NCBI RefSeq assembly: GCF_900109705.1
Contig: NZ_FOAI01000016.1
Location: 1-64,000 of the forward strand
From: Roseivivax marinus
Lineage (GTDB): Bacteria > Pseudomonadota > Alphaproteobacteria > Rhodobacterales > Rhodobacteraceae
Direction of reading: 5' to 3'
Length of the DNA: 64,000 nt
Translations under genes and position numbers: made by a program
The notes under the pieces: model-generated
What the model was told of the DNA's origin: nothing
What the model saw: the letters and a program-made list of their open reading frames with translations, nothing else
Database searches by the model: none
Shown: positions 35,383 to 44,261 of the stretch, piece after piece
How the letters are laid out: the number at the start of each line of letters is the position of its first letter
How positions within the stretch are numbered: the first letter of the stretch is position 1

Positions 35383-35593
35383 GCCGCCGTCCGGACGCGC
35401 CGCCGCACGCCAGCCTTGTCCGAGTCGCTGACCCGGCCGAGCCTGAGCATAGCCGCGGGCAAGCGCTCCCATCGTCACCGCGACGTCCTCTATCTCTGTC
35501 CAATCTGTCGGTCGGGCGAAGGCGCAGCGTGCGTCCGACGCGACGACGCCGATGATCCGGATCGACGGAGCCGCCAGGGGTGACGTCAACGCC

Positions 35594-36202
35594 TCAGCTG
35601 GCGGTGTCGTCGTCCTCTATGCCGTAGGTCTGGAAGAGCTTGCCCTGAAAGATGAAGAACAGGAACAGCGCCGCCGTCAGACCGAAGGTCTTGAAGTAGA
35701 CCCAAGCCTCGGTCGACATCGTGCGCCACACCAGTTCGTTGGCCAGCGCCAGCGCGAAGAAGAACGCCGTCACACGCCGGGTCAGGATCATCCAGCCCTC
35801 GTCGCGGAGCGGCACCATGCTTTCCATGACGAGCCGCAGATAGCTTTTGCCTTGCAGCAGTCCCGCGCCCAGCACGCCACCGAAGATCAGGTAGATCAGG
35901 GTCGGTTTCATCTTGAAGAAGCGCTCGTCGTTGAGCCACACCGACAGCCCGCCGAAAACCACGATCAGCACGACCGTCACGACCTGCATCCGGCTCAGGT
36001 GCCCGGTCAGCCACCAGAGCGCGCCAGTCGCCGCGACCATCACCGGAATGAACATGGCCGTCACCACGATGAAGCCGTCATAATCCGTGCCCGCGATGGT
36101 GAAAGTGCGGTCCTTGAGCCAGAGATAGGCAACGAAAAACGCCAGCACCGGCCCCAGCTCGAGCGCGGTCTTCAGTTTCGGATCGGGTTTGCTTTCGGAC
36201 AT
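35594..36202 (-). CDS. yciB: Inner membrane-spanning protein YciB (septation protein A family)
   Basis: The 202-residue protein has five hydrophobic segments and the family phrases ELGPVLAFFVAYLW, LTLIYLIFGG-like PTLIYLIFGGVLGAGLLQGK and NELVWRTMSTEAWVYFKTFG. YciB/IspZ proteins affect cell envelope synthesis and septation. ATG 36202 follows CAAGGAGTTCGC. It lies 16 bases downstream of the EamA transporter gene on the same strand and is probably cotranscribed. Confidence 0.93.
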   Translation of the reverse strand: MSESKPDPKLKTALELGPVLAFFVAYLWLKDRTFTIAGTDYDGFIVVTAMFIPVMVAATGALWWLTGHLSRMQVVTVVLIVVFGGLSVWLNDERFFKMKPTLIYLIFGGVLGAGLLQGKSYLRLVMESMVPLRDEGWMILTRRVTAFFFALALANELVWRTMSTEAWVYFKTFGLTAALFLFFIFQGKLFQTYGIEDDDTAS

Positions 36203-36218
36203 GCGAACTCCTTGGGGG

Positions 36219-37124
36219 TCAGCCCCCGAACTCAACGATCACCGCGCCCACGGCAATCAGCGTCATCAGGGCGATGCGGCGCGGGCCCACGGTTTCCTTA
36301 AGGGCAAGCCAGCCGATCAACGCGGCGAACACCGTCGACGTCTCGCGCAGCACGGCCGCCTCGCCCACCTTGTCGAGGCGCGTCGCCATCATGATCGAGC
36401 CGAAGCTGAAGAAGGCCACGAAGCCCCCCGTCACCCCGCGCCGGATGAGCGCCGCACAGTCGTCGACGGCGGCGAAGCCCTTGCGATGGAAGATCATCAC
36501 CAGCGGCGCGAACCCCAGCCCGTCGATGGTGAAGAACCACGCGAGGAAGGTGAAGGGGTTCGCGGCCGACCGGATGCCGAAGGCGTCGTAGGTTGTATAA
36601 AGCGCGACCAGAAGGCCGGTCGCCACGGCGAAGGCCAGCGCAGGCCCGAGCGTCGCGCGCTCGGTCTCGAGGAAAAGGTAGTTGTAGACGGCGAGGCCGA
36701 AGATCCCCGACATCAGCACCAGCACGCCCACCCACTGCAGCGGGCCGAAAGTCTCGCCGAAGAAAAGGTAGGCGCCGATTACCGCGAAGAACGGACCCGT
36801 GCCGCGCACGACGGGGTAGACCACGGTGTAGGCGCCGCGGGTATAGGCCAGTCCCTGAAGCACCTTGTAGGTGACGTGGATGGCGAAGGCGTCGGCGAAG
36901 ATCGGCCACATGTGCGACTCGGGCCACGGCACGACGAACAGCGCGAAGGGCAGCGCCATGAGCCCGTAGCTCAGGTCGATGGCCCCGCGCGACACCCACG
37001 GATCGTGCCGCCCCTTCTGGAGCGCGCCGAACACGGCGTGAAGGAAAGCGGCCGTCAGCGCCAGGATCAGCGCAAGCGTGTGCCCGGCCTCGGTCCCTTC
37101 GAGAGAGAGCAGCCAGTCGGTCAA
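36219..37124 (-). CDS. EamA/DMT family transporter
   Basis: The protein of about 301 residues has ten hydrophobic segments, beginning LALILALTAAFLHAVFGAL. It has the VYPVVRGTGPFFAVIGAYLFFGE stretch at the end of the first half (positions near residue 90-110) and a repeat of the same design in the second. The start is probably TTG at 37124, because no ATG gives a reasonable N-terminus; the frame is open to 37223. Substrate unknown. It precedes yciB in the same direction. Confidence 0.8.
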   Translation of the reverse strand: MTDWLLSLEGTEAGHTLALILALTAAFLHAVFGALQKGRHDPWVSRGAIDLSYGLMALPFALFVVPWPESHMWPIFADAFAIHVTYKVLQGLAYTRGAYTVVYPVVRGTGPFFAVIGAYLFFGETFGPLQWVGVLVLMSGIFGLAVYNYLFLETERATLGPALAFAVATGLLVALYTTYDAFGIRSAANPFTFLAWFFTIDGLGFAPLVMIFHRKGFAAVDDCAALIRRGVTGGFVAFFSFGSIMMATRLDKVGEAAVLRETSTVFAALIGWLALKETVGPRRIALMTLIAVGAVIVEFGG

Positions 37125-37244
37125 GCCGCTGTCTGCCCACCGCGGATGCGGCTCACATGACGTTTTTGTGACAGCGCACGGAAACGCCGGGCCATGCCGG
37201 GCGTTTGGTACCCACCTACGCAATCAGAACCCACAGGCACACCC

Positions 37245-37736
37245 ATGCTCGACATCGTTCGGGACGAACTGCTGACCACCTTCACCGCAACGCCGCTCTC
37301 CGTCGCCACGCTGCGGCTGGTCGCGGCGGCCGCGCTCGGCGCGATCATCGGCTGGGAACGCGAAGCCCATGACAAGCCGGCAGGTCTGCGGACGCACATC
37401 CTGATCTCGATCGCGGCGTGTCTTTTTACGCTGATCGCCTTCGACCTGATGGCGCTGGACGAGATGGCCGAGGACGGCGCGCTGCGCGTCGACCCGATAC
37501 GCGTGATCGAGGCCGTTACGGCGGGCGTGGCCTTCCTCGCCGCAGGCTCGATCATCACCCAGGGCGCGCGCGTCCGCGGGCTGACCACCGGCGCGGGCAT
37601 GTGGATGGCCGGTGCAGTCGGGCTGTCGTGCGGAACCGGGAATGTGCCGCTCGCCGCTTTGGCGACCGGCCTTGCGCTTGTCGTCATGTGGATCCTGCGC
37701 AAGGTCGTGCCGGAGAGCGGGGGCGAATACCGCTGA
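37245..37736 (+). CDS. MgtC/SapB family membrane protein
   Basis: The 163-residue protein has the MgtC N-terminal domain: RLVAAAALGAIIGWEREAHD, then KPAGLRTHILISIAACLFTL and AGVAFLAAGSIITQG with FLAAG for the family's FLGAG. About five membrane helices; no C-terminal ACT-like domain, so it is the short SapB-like form. These proteins are linked to magnesium homeostasis or acid and intracellular survival. It is transcribed alone. Confidence 0.88.
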   Translation: MLDIVRDELLTTFTATPLSVATLRLVAAAALGAIIGWEREAHDKPAGLRTHILISIAACLFTLIAFDLMALDEMAEDGALRVDPIRVIEAVTAGVAFLAAGSIITQGARVRGLTTGAGMWMAGAVGLSCGTGNVPLAALATGLALVVMWILRKVVPESGGEYR

Positions 37737-37751
37737 CGCGAGCGGCCGACA

Positions 37752-38147
37752 TCATGAGACCGACAGCTCCATGCCGGTGCGAATTTCGAAACCCAGCTTC
37801 TTGTAGAGTGCGAAGGCGCCCGGCTCGGCAATCAGGTTGACGTGACACGAGGCCGGCAGCTCAGCCTTGGACCAGTCGATCAGGCGCTGCAGGATCTCGG
37901 TGCCGAGCCCCTGCCCCCGGAACTCGGGGTCCACGGCGATGTCCACGACCTGTGCAAAGCAGCCGCGGTCTCCGACGAGCCGTCCCATGCCGACCAGCCG
38001 CGCGCGCTCGCGCACCGTCACGACGTGCAGGGAGTTGCGCAGCCCCTCGGCCGCGGCAGAGGGGGCACGCCGCTCCATACCCGTGATGCGGCGCAACTCG
38101 ATGTATTCGCCGACCGCAGGCGCTTCGTCAGACCACGACAGGCTCAC
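37752..38147 (-). CDS. GNAT family N-acetyltransferase
   Basis: The 131-residue protein has the acetyl-CoA loop VDPEFRGQGLGTEILQRLI and a C-terminal NLIAEPGAFALYKKLGFE, the standard GNAT motif A and B. Acceptor unknown. It overlaps the ftsY stop by 4 bases, so it is cotranslated with ftsY and lies at the end of that transcript. Confidence 0.88.
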   Translation of the reverse strand: MSLSWSDEAPAVGEYIELRRITGMERRAPSAAAEGLRNSLHVVTVRERARLVGMGRLVGDRGCFAQVVDIAVDPEFRGQGLGTEILQRLIDWSKAELPASCHVNLIAEPGAFALYKKLGFEIRTGMELSVS

Positions 38148-39493
38148 TGTTCGAGCCCCGTCAGCGCAGCGGCGAACTCCTCGGGGTCGAACGGCGCGAG
38201 GTCGTCGAGCTGCTCTCCCACCCCGATGGCGTGGATCGGCAGCCCGAACTTGTCGGCGAGCGCCACCAGCACGCCACCCTTGGCCGTGCCGTCAAGCTTG
38301 GTCATCACGAGGCCGGTGACATCCGCAAGCTTCTGGAAGGTTTCGACCTGGCTCAGAGCGTTCTGGCCCGTGGTCGCGTCGAGGACCAGCAACGTGTTGT
38401 GCGGTGCGTCGGGGTCCTTCTTGCGCAGGACGCGGACGATCTTCGCCAGCTCCTCCATCAGGTCCTGCCGGTTCTGGAGCCGCCCGGCCGTGTCGATCAT
38501 CAACAGATCCGCACCATCGGCCTGTGCCTTGCCGAAGGCGTCGAAGGCCAGCGAGGCCGGGTCCGATCCCTCTGGTGCGGTCAGCACCGGTACCCCGGCG
38601 CGGTCGCCCCAGACCTGCAACTGCTCGACCGCCGCGGCGCGGAACGTATCGCCCGCGGCGATCACGACCTTCTTGCCCGACTGCTGGAACTGACTTGCCA
38701 GCTTTCCGATGGTCGTCGTCTTGCCGGAGCCGTTCACGCCCACGACCAGCACCACCTGCGGCTTTGTCTTGTAGAGCGGCAGCGGCTTGGCCACGGGCTC
38801 CATGATGCGCGCGATCTCCTCGGACAGGAGTTCCTTGATCTCCTGCGTCGAAACCCTGCGGCCGTAGCGGCCCTCGGCCATGTTGCCCGCGACACGCAGC
38901 GCGGTGTCCACGCCCATGTCGGCCGAGATCAGCAGCTCTTCGAGGCTCTCGACCATCTCGTCGTCAAGGACCCGGCGCACCACCGGCGCTTCGGACGGGC
39001 CGCGCCCGAAAAGGCGCCCGAACAAGCCGGTATTGCGGTTCTCTTCCGGCGCGTCCGAGGGCACCTCGGCGGGCGGCTGGGGGGCGTCTGGCACCTCGGC
39101 CGGGGGAATTTCCATGGGCGTCAACGGCACCGTCTCGGAGGGGCGCTGCGGCGCGGGATCCTCGGGGACCGGATCGACCGGAGCCGGTCCCTCGGGGCCG
39201 GGCTCGGGCGGCAAGTCGGGCGCAGGATCGCCCGGCACCGGAGCCTCTTCCGGCGCGCCGGGCGGTGTCTCGATCGGAGCATCGGGAGCCGTCGGCGTCG
39301 GCTCGACCGGCGGCGTCGCGTCCGGGCTGCCCGGCGCGGGATCGACCGGCGGATCGTCGGGTTGCGGCGCGGGCGGAGTGTCCGGCGCGTCCGGCTCGGC
39401 GCTGCCGCCCTCTTCGACGATCGCGTCCAGCCCCTCCTCGAGCTTCGAGGACGAGCGGAAGAGACGGGTCTTGAGCTTGCCGAAAAAGGACAT
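38144..39493 (-). CDS. ftsY: Signal recognition particle receptor FtsY
   Basis: The 449-residue protein docks SRP-bound ribosomes at the membrane. It has a short basic start (MSFFGKLKTRLFRSSSKLEE), then a long Pro/Glu/Asp/Ala-rich linker from about residue 30 to 150. The NG domain follows with G1 GVNGSGKTT, the TAAGDTFRAAAVEQ-like loop (IAAGDTFRAAA), DTAGRLQN and TKLDGTAKGG. The linker replaces the A domain of E. coli FtsY. It overlaps a GNAT gene downstream by 4 bases. Confidence 0.96.
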   Translation of the reverse strand: MSFFGKLKTRLFRSSSKLEEGLDAIVEEGGSAEPDAPDTPPAPQPDDPPVDPAPGSPDATPPVEPTPTAPDAPIETPPGAPEEAPVPGDPAPDLPPEPGPEGPAPVDPVPEDPAPQRPSETVPLTPMEIPPAEVPDAPQPPAEVPSDAPEENRNTGLFGRLFGRGPSEAPVVRRVLDDEMVESLEELLISADMGVDTALRVAGNMAEGRYGRRVSTQEIKELLSEEIARIMEPVAKPLPLYKTKPQVVLVVGVNGSGKTTTIGKLASQFQQSGKKVVIAAGDTFRAAAVEQLQVWGDRAGVPVLTAPEGSDPASLAFDAFGKAQADGADLLMIDTAGRLQNRQDLMEELAKIVRVLRKKDPDAPHNTLLVLDATTGQNALSQVETFQKLADVTGLVMTKLDGTAKGGVLVALADKFGLPIHAIGVGEQLDDLAPFDPEEFAAALTGLEQ

Positions 39494-39599
39494 GGGGGCG
39501 GGCCTCCGTGAATTCAGCCACCGCCCTCACCTAATCGGGAAGCGCGTCGGGGAAAAGGCCCGTTGACGGACCGGGCGGGCCGGCCTCTATGCTCCGGCC

Positions 39600-40505
39600 A
39601 TGATCCGCGCCCTGCTCCTTGCCGCCGTGCTGGCCCTCGTGACCGCCCTGCCCGGCCCCGCGACCGCGGCGCCGCCCGAGCCCGGCACGCAATGTTCCAC
39701 CGGCAAATGGAACCACGTGCAGTGCATCCGGCCGTCCTACTTCGTCCACGACACCTGCCAGGCGCTGGAATTCTTCGCGCGCGAGAACGACCTCGACCCC
39801 GGATTCTTCACGCGGCTGATCTGGCAGGAAAGCCGCTTCGACCCCAATGCCGTGTCCCCCGCGGACGCACGCGGCATCGCGCAGTTCATCGACTCCACGG
39901 CGCTACTGCGCGGCCTTCAGGACAGCCACAATCCTGCCGAGGCGCTGGAGCATTCGGCTCACTACCTGGGCGAGATGACCCGGCGCTACGGCAACCAGGG
40001 CCTTGCTGCGGTGGGTTACAACGGCGGCGAACGCCGCGCCGAGGGACTGATTGCGGGCACCGCCGGGCTGGCGCAGGAAACGGTGGATTACGTGCAGATC
40101 ATCACCGGTCTCTGGGCCGAGGACTGGCGCGACGAGCCGCCCGAGGATCACGATTTCCGCCTGCAGGGCGACGTGCCGTTCCAGGAGGCCTGCCGCGACC
40201 TCGCCCGGAACCGGACGCTGACCGCCTATCCGCCGCTGACGCCGCCCTACAAACCTTACGGCGTCCAGGTGGCATTCGGAACGTCGGAATCGCGCGCCCG
40301 TTCGCAGGCCCAGACCCGCACCGCCTCGTGCCGGTCGCAGACCGAGGGCGTGCAACTCGACATCATCCGGGTGCGCAACCGCGTGTCAGGGCGCAAGCCC
40401 TATTACATGGCCCGCTACGGCCGCGACAGCGCACAGGCCGCGCATCGGCTTTGCTCGGCGCTGCGCAGCGCAGGATGCATCTGCGCGGTCTACAAGAACG
40501 ACTGA
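39600..40505 (+). CDS. Lytic transglycosylase with C-terminal SPOR-like domain
   Basis: The 301-residue exported protein has a signal peptide (LLLAAVLALVTALPGPATA) and an SLT-type domain. The catalytic glutamate sits in IWQESRFDPNAVSPADARG and the later AVGYNGG motif is present. It ends with a region (VQLDIIRVRNRVSGRKPYYM, CICAVYKN) that resembles a peptidoglycan-binding SPOR domain. It would cleave peptidoglycan glycan strands in the periplasm. Divergent from ftsY. Confidence 0.9.
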   Translation: MIRALLLAAVLALVTALPGPATAAPPEPGTQCSTGKWNHVQCIRPSYFVHDTCQALEFFARENDLDPGFFTRLIWQESRFDPNAVSPADARGIAQFIDSTALLRGLQDSHNPAEALEHSAHYLGEMTRRYGNQGLAAVGYNGGERRAEGLIAGTAGLAQETVDYVQIITGLWAEDWRDEPPEDHDFRLQGDVPFQEACRDLARNRTLTAYPPLTPPYKPYGVQVAFGTSESRARSQAQTRTASCRSQTEGVQLDIIRVRNRVSGRKPYYMARYGRDSAQAAHRLCSALRSAGCICAVYKND

Positions 40506-40641
40506 CCCGCCCCTCGCGCCCGCATAACGCGATCGTGCGAGACCGGGAGGCCCACAAGCGTTCCCGTATCCGCGGTTGCGATTGTAGGCTGTGCCCGACG
40601 CGCGGGGTGCGCCCGGCGCCCAGCCAGAGGAGTGACCTCTC

Positions 40642-41136
40642 ATGCAGACGCCTTTCTACACCCGTCGTTCCTTTCTCGTCAGCGCGGGTCTGGCGAGCGT
40701 AGCCGTCCTTGCGGGTGGTTCGTTCTCGTCACGGGCCTTTGCCCAAAGTGGCCTCGCGCCGACGCAGAGCATGCGCGGGGGCAGCAACAACTATCGCCCC
40801 AACGCGCCGATGGTCGAGAAGCTCGGAAACGGATTCTGGGTCCACGGCACCGTACGCCGCGCCGGCGACGGTGCGCCGCTGAAAAACGTCCGCATCCAGA
40901 TCTGGGCCGCCACCACGCTCGGCGGCGAACGTGCTCCGCAAAACCACGGCAGCGTTCTGACCGGCCCCGACGGGGCCTTCCGGCTGGAGACGGCGCAGAT
41001 CGTGCCGAATTTCGGCCAGCCGCACGCGCACCTCGCTTACGACGACGCGGATTTTCAGACCGTTTTCCTGCGGCCCGTGATGCCCAGCCCCGAGGACACC
41101 TCGGTCCGGGCGGACTTCGTGCTGGCCCCGGCCTGA
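40642..41136 (+). CDS. Tat-exported intradiol dioxygenase-like protein
   Basis: The 164-residue protein has a twin-arginine signal (TRRSFLVSAGLASVAVLAGG) ending AFA-QS. The mature part is a beta-sandwich-like sequence: FWVHGTVRRAGDGAPLKNVR, VLTGPDGAFRLE and FGQPHAHLAYDDADFQTVFL. This resembles the intradiol ring-cleavage dioxygenase fold and keeps an HxH pair (PHAH), but the two tyrosine ligands of true catechol dioxygenases are not evident. It is 12 bases upstream of a ferric reductase-like membrane protein, so the two probably act together in the periplasm. Activity unknown. Confidence 0.65.
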   Translation: MQTPFYTRRSFLVSAGLASVAVLAGGSFSSRAFAQSGLAPTQSMRGGSNNYRPNAPMVEKLGNGFWVHGTVRRAGDGAPLKNVRIQIWAATTLGGERAPQNHGSVLTGPDGAFRLETAQIVPNFGQPHAHLAYDDADFQTVFLRPVMPSPEDTSVRADFVLAPA

Positions 41137-41148
41137 TCCGCGCCCGCG

Positions 41149-41775
41149 ATGATCGAACGACGCCCCCGCCTGCGGGTCGCCGCCGCATGGAGTGCCTTGA
41201 TCCTCGCCATGATGGTCCCGGTGGCTCTGGCTGCATTCAGTCCCTGGCTGGCCTATCGCGGACCAGCTTACATCATCGGCGGCTTCGCAGGTATCGTCGG
41301 TCTGGCGCTGTTGCTGGCGCAACCCCTTCTGGCGGCGGGGCTCCTGCCTGGAGCGCGGCCGGCGGTCGAGAGGCGATGGCATCGGTGGCTCGGCTGGGCG
41401 ATCCTCACCGCAATCGCGATCCACGTGGGCGGGCTCTGGATCACCAGTCCGCCTGACACGGTCGATGCGCTGCTGTTCGTGGCGCCGACGACGTTCTCGA
41501 TCTACGGGGTGACCGCGATGTGGGCCGGGATCGTGACCGCGGTCCTCGTCGCCGCGCGGCGGCGCATGGGCCTGCGCTACGGCACTTGGCGGCTGGTACA
41601 CAACGCGGTGGCACTGGTGGTGGTCATCGGCACCGTCGTCCACGCGGTTCAAATCCAGGGCGCGATGGAGCCTGTGTCGAAGTGGGCGCTCTGCGCGGCG
41701 GTTCTCGCCGCCGCGCTGATCACCGTGCTCGGGCTGCGGGTGGTGGCGCCGCTCGTGCGGCGCGCCCGCGGTTAG
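41149..41775 (+). CDS. Ferric reductase-like transmembrane protein
   Basis: The 208-residue protein has six hydrophobic segments. Two contain histidine pairs spaced like the b-type haem ligands of the ferric reductase/MsrQ superfamily: RWHRWLGWAILTAIAIHVGG near residues 70-90 and RLVHNAVALVVVIGTVVHAV near 145-165. No flavin or NAD domain is present. It starts 12 bases after the Tat-exported gene and probably passes electrons across the membrane to it, in the manner of MsrQ and MsrP, though the partner is different. Confidence 0.75.
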   Translation: MIERRPRLRVAAAWSALILAMMVPVALAAFSPWLAYRGPAYIIGGFAGIVGLALLLAQPLLAAGLLPGARPAVERRWHRWLGWAILTAIAIHVGGLWITSPPDTVDALLFVAPTTFSIYGVTAMWAGIVTAVLVAARRRMGLRYGTWRLVHNAVALVVVIGTVVHAVQIQGAMEPVSKWALCAAVLAAALITVLGLRVVAPLVRRARG

Positions 41776-41779
41776 GCGC

Positions 41780-43048
41780 TCAGGCCACGGCCTTCTCGAG
41801 ATCCTGCATGGCAGTGAGGAAGGTCCGCACCTCGTCGAGCGTGTTGTAGTGGCAGAGCGACACGCGCACCGCCGCGTCCAGACCAAGCGGCGTCAGGACG
41901 TTCCCCGAGTAGTGATCCGCCTTGCGTGTGTGCACCCGGATGCCCGCCGCATCCAGCGCCGAGACGAGGTCGACCGCGGGACGCTCGGCATGGGCAAAGG
42001 TCACCAGCCCCTCGCGCGCGGGGTTGTCCTCTCCGCCGATGACGGTCACGCCCTCGATCTGCGCGAGGCCCGGCAGGTTGCCGATACCGTGCAGCATCGC
42101 GTCGGTGAGCGACGCCTCGTGGGCATGGATCGCTTCCGCGGCGGCCTCGATCCGGTCGCGGCGATCCTCGGCGTGCGACACTTGCGCGCCCAGCCACTCG
42201 AAATAGGCCACCACGTCCGACATCGTGGCATACGCACCGGTGTCTCGGGTGCCGAGTTCCCAGTTGCCTTCCGGGCCACCGGCCAATGCGTCATGTTCGA
42301 GTGCGGTGAGACGGTCCGAGGCCCAGGCTATGCCATAACCGTGGCGCGAGAACACCTTGTAGGGCGAGATCGCGTAGCCGTCGACGTTCAGCCCCGCGAT
42401 GTCGATATGTCCGTGGCAGGCGTGCTGGATGCCATCCACGATAATGAGAGCCTCCGGCGCGACGGCACGGATCGCTTTCACGATCCCACCCACGTCCATC
42501 GCCATGCCGGTCACGGGCGACGTGTGCAGGATCGTCGCGACCCGAACGTCGGGCGTGACGTGCTCGGCGTAGGCCTCTGGCGTGACGAGGCCAAGCGCGT
42601 CATCGTGCGGGATGAGTACATGCTCGCGGCCCGACACTCCGGCCCAGCGCGCGGCGGCCGACCGCGAGGCGGGATGCTCCACCGTCGAGCCGAGAACGAT
42701 TCCACCCTCGGGCGCGCCGAGGCAGGCGTCTCGCAGCATCCGGAACAGCAGTTCGGTGCCGCTCTCGCCCACGAAGATCTTGCCGTCCGGCGCGTTCAGC
42801 AGCACCCGCATGTCACCCTTCGCGCGGTCGATCACGCTCACCAGCGCGTGGCTCGCGGCATTGGCACGGCCCTGGTTGTCGGGAATCGCGGCGAAGGTGG
42901 CGGTGGTCTCGACAACCGATTTCAGCGTCAATGCGCCACCGGCGTTCTCGAAGAAAACGCGCGGCCCGGCGAAGGGGCACGTCTCCACGTGGGTGAAGCG
43001 GTCGCGGATGGCGGCCATGAGGGCGGGGTCGGTATCGAGCGGGCTCAA
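41780..43048 (-). CDS. Class V aminotransferase-fold PLP enzyme (cysteine desulfurase-like)
   Basis: The 422-residue protein has FENAGGALTLKSVVE near the N-terminus, the aspartate in IIVDGIQHACHGHID and the PLP lysine in ISPYKVFSRHGYG. The catalytic cysteine loop of true desulfurases is not seen; the only late cysteine is in VSLCHYNTLDEV. So another activity on an amino acid is possible. The start is TTG at 43048 behind CAGGAGAAACC and overlaps the yacG stop (TTGA). It is the last gene of the infA-maf-RNase-yacG run. Confidence 0.8.
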   Translation of the reverse strand: MSPLDTDPALMAAIRDRFTHVETCPFAGPRVFFENAGGALTLKSVVETTATFAAIPDNQGRANAASHALVSVIDRAKGDMRVLLNAPDGKIFVGESGTELLFRMLRDACLGAPEGGIVLGSTVEHPASRSAAARWAGVSGREHVLIPHDDALGLVTPEAYAEHVTPDVRVATILHTSPVTGMAMDVGGIVKAIRAVAPEALIIVDGIQHACHGHIDIAGLNVDGYAISPYKVFSRHGYGIAWASDRLTALEHDALAGGPEGNWELGTRDTGAYATMSDVVAYFEWLGAQVSHAEDRRDRIEAAAEAIHAHEASLTDAMLHGIGNLPGLAQIEGVTVIGGEDNPAREGLVTFAHAERPAVDLVSALDAAGIRVHTRKADHYSGNVLTPLGLDAAVRVSLCHYNTLDEVRTFLTAMQDLEKAVA

Positions 43049-43236
43049 TGCGGTTTCTCCTGTCGCTCGGCCGCGCGCGCGGCCTGGTCCATGGCTTCTT
43101 CCACGTCCTCGGGATCCGTCGAGGGCACGGCGTAGCCTCCGTTCATCCACCGCGCGAGATCCACGTCCGCGCACCGCTTCGAACAGAACGGTCGAAACGC
43201 CGGATCGGTCAGGTTCTGGCAGATCGGACAGCTCAT
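43045..43236 (-). CDS. yacG: DNA gyrase inhibitor/zinc-binding protein YacG
   Basis: The 63-residue protein has CPICQNLTDP and FCSKRCADVDLARW, the C2-C2 zinc ribbon of YacG, then an acidic tail (STDPEDVEEAMD). YacG binds gyrase B in E. coli and inhibits DNA binding. Its start overlaps the RNase stop (ATGA) and its stop overlaps the PLP enzyme start (TTGA), a tight three-gene coupling. Confidence 0.92.
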   Translation of the reverse strand: MSCPICQNLTDPAFRPFCSKRCADVDLARWMNGGYAVPSTDPEDVEEAMDQAARAAERQEKPH

Positions 43237-44261
43237 CGGCGGGCCTCTCTCAGGATGTCGGCGAGAGCCGGACGGTCGCGCTTGCGCTGAAGCTCGATGT
43301 TGCCCATTGGCGTCCACCCGGCAAAGACGGTCTCCACCGTGTCGGTCTTGAGCGCGGCGCGCAAGACGGCCTCGATCTGCTTGCGCTCCTTCTTCGGGAT
43401 CGGGGCGGGGTCGACCGTGACCAGCCCGCCAAGACCGCGCAGGCGCAGTTGTCGTGGCAATTCGCGAAGCGCCGCGATGGTCGCCTTGAGCCCCGCGGCC
43501 GGTGAGGTCTCGCCACCGGTGTTCACGTCCACCGCCACCAGCGCGCGGGTCAGTTCGACCGCCATGGAGCCCGAAGACAACGGCACATGCGCGGCCTTGA
43601 GGTCTTCGATCGCGTCCCAGACCCCAAGACGTTCGAACGCATCCGGACCCTGATCCACACTCGCCGGCATGGTCCACTCGCGCCACGCGCGGGCATGGGC
43701 GCCGTCGCCCTCGACCAGCACTTCCGGCCCACCGGGGACGTCTGCCGTCACCGCTTGCGCCAGGGCGACCATCTCTCGGATGTCCTCGGCCACGGCATCC
43801 TCGTCGGCGCCGGCACAGGACGAGCGCAGGATCAGGCCGAAATCGCCTTCCATCACGTCATGCGCTATCTCCAGCAGCGCTTCACGCATGTCGTCGTCAC
43901 GGATCTGGCGCGAGACATTGATGCCGGGCGCACCCGGCGTGACGATGGCGAAGCGGGATTTGAAGAGCACGCGATCTGTGACCGGCAATGCCTTGCCCGA
44001 CTCCGCGTAGCCCGTGACCTGCAGCAAACGCGCTTCGCCCGGCGAGATGCCCTTGATCTGCCGCAGGTAGGCCGGCCCGTCTGGCGTGTCGAAGAAGATG
44101 CCGCCCTGCCCCTTCATCGGACGCCCCGCGACGCCGCGATAGATGGTCCCCGGCAGGGCTGTGTCGCCGTCGAGGAACAGGTCCTCGAGCCGGCCGTCCA
44201 CGATCAGTGCCGCCGCCTCGCGGTCCGCGACTCGGTCGAGCGCGATGCTGGCGCCCTTCAT
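43233..44261 (-). CDS. Ribonuclease E/G family protein, short form
   Basis: The 342-residue protein has an S1-like start (about residues 35-110), then [15 protein letters not shown] and [20 protein letters not shown], which hold the two metal-binding aspartates of RNase E/G. It ends [15 protein letters not shown], where longer members continue into the zinc link (CPxC). That link is absent here, while the zinc protein YacG is encoded directly behind with overlapping codons. Likely role: endonucleolytic RNA processing. It overlaps maf and yacG by 4 bases each. Confidence 0.85.
   Translation of the reverse strand: MKGASIALDRVADREAAALIVDGRLEDLFLDGDTALPGTIYRGVAGRPMKGQGGIFFDTPDGPAYLRQIKGISPGEARLLQVTGYAESGKALPVTDRVLFKSRFAIVTPGAPGINVSRQIRDDDMREALLEIAHDVMEGDFGLILRSSCAGADEDAVAEDIREMVALAQAVTADVPGGPEVLVEGDGAHARAWREWTMPASVDQGPDAFERLGVWDAIEDLKAAHVPLSSGSMAVELTRALVAVDVNTGGETSPAAGLKATIAALRELPRQLRLRGLGGLVTVDPAPIPKKERKQIEAVLRAALKTDTVETVFAGWTPMGNIELQRKRDRPALADILREARR

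Noticed and set aside
35323-35589. Minus-strand 88-codon frame between the Lrp gene and yciB
   Set aside because: It starts with TTG, overlaps the last 60 bases of the Lrp gene, and shows no known family or ribosome binding site. It could be real but I cannot support it.
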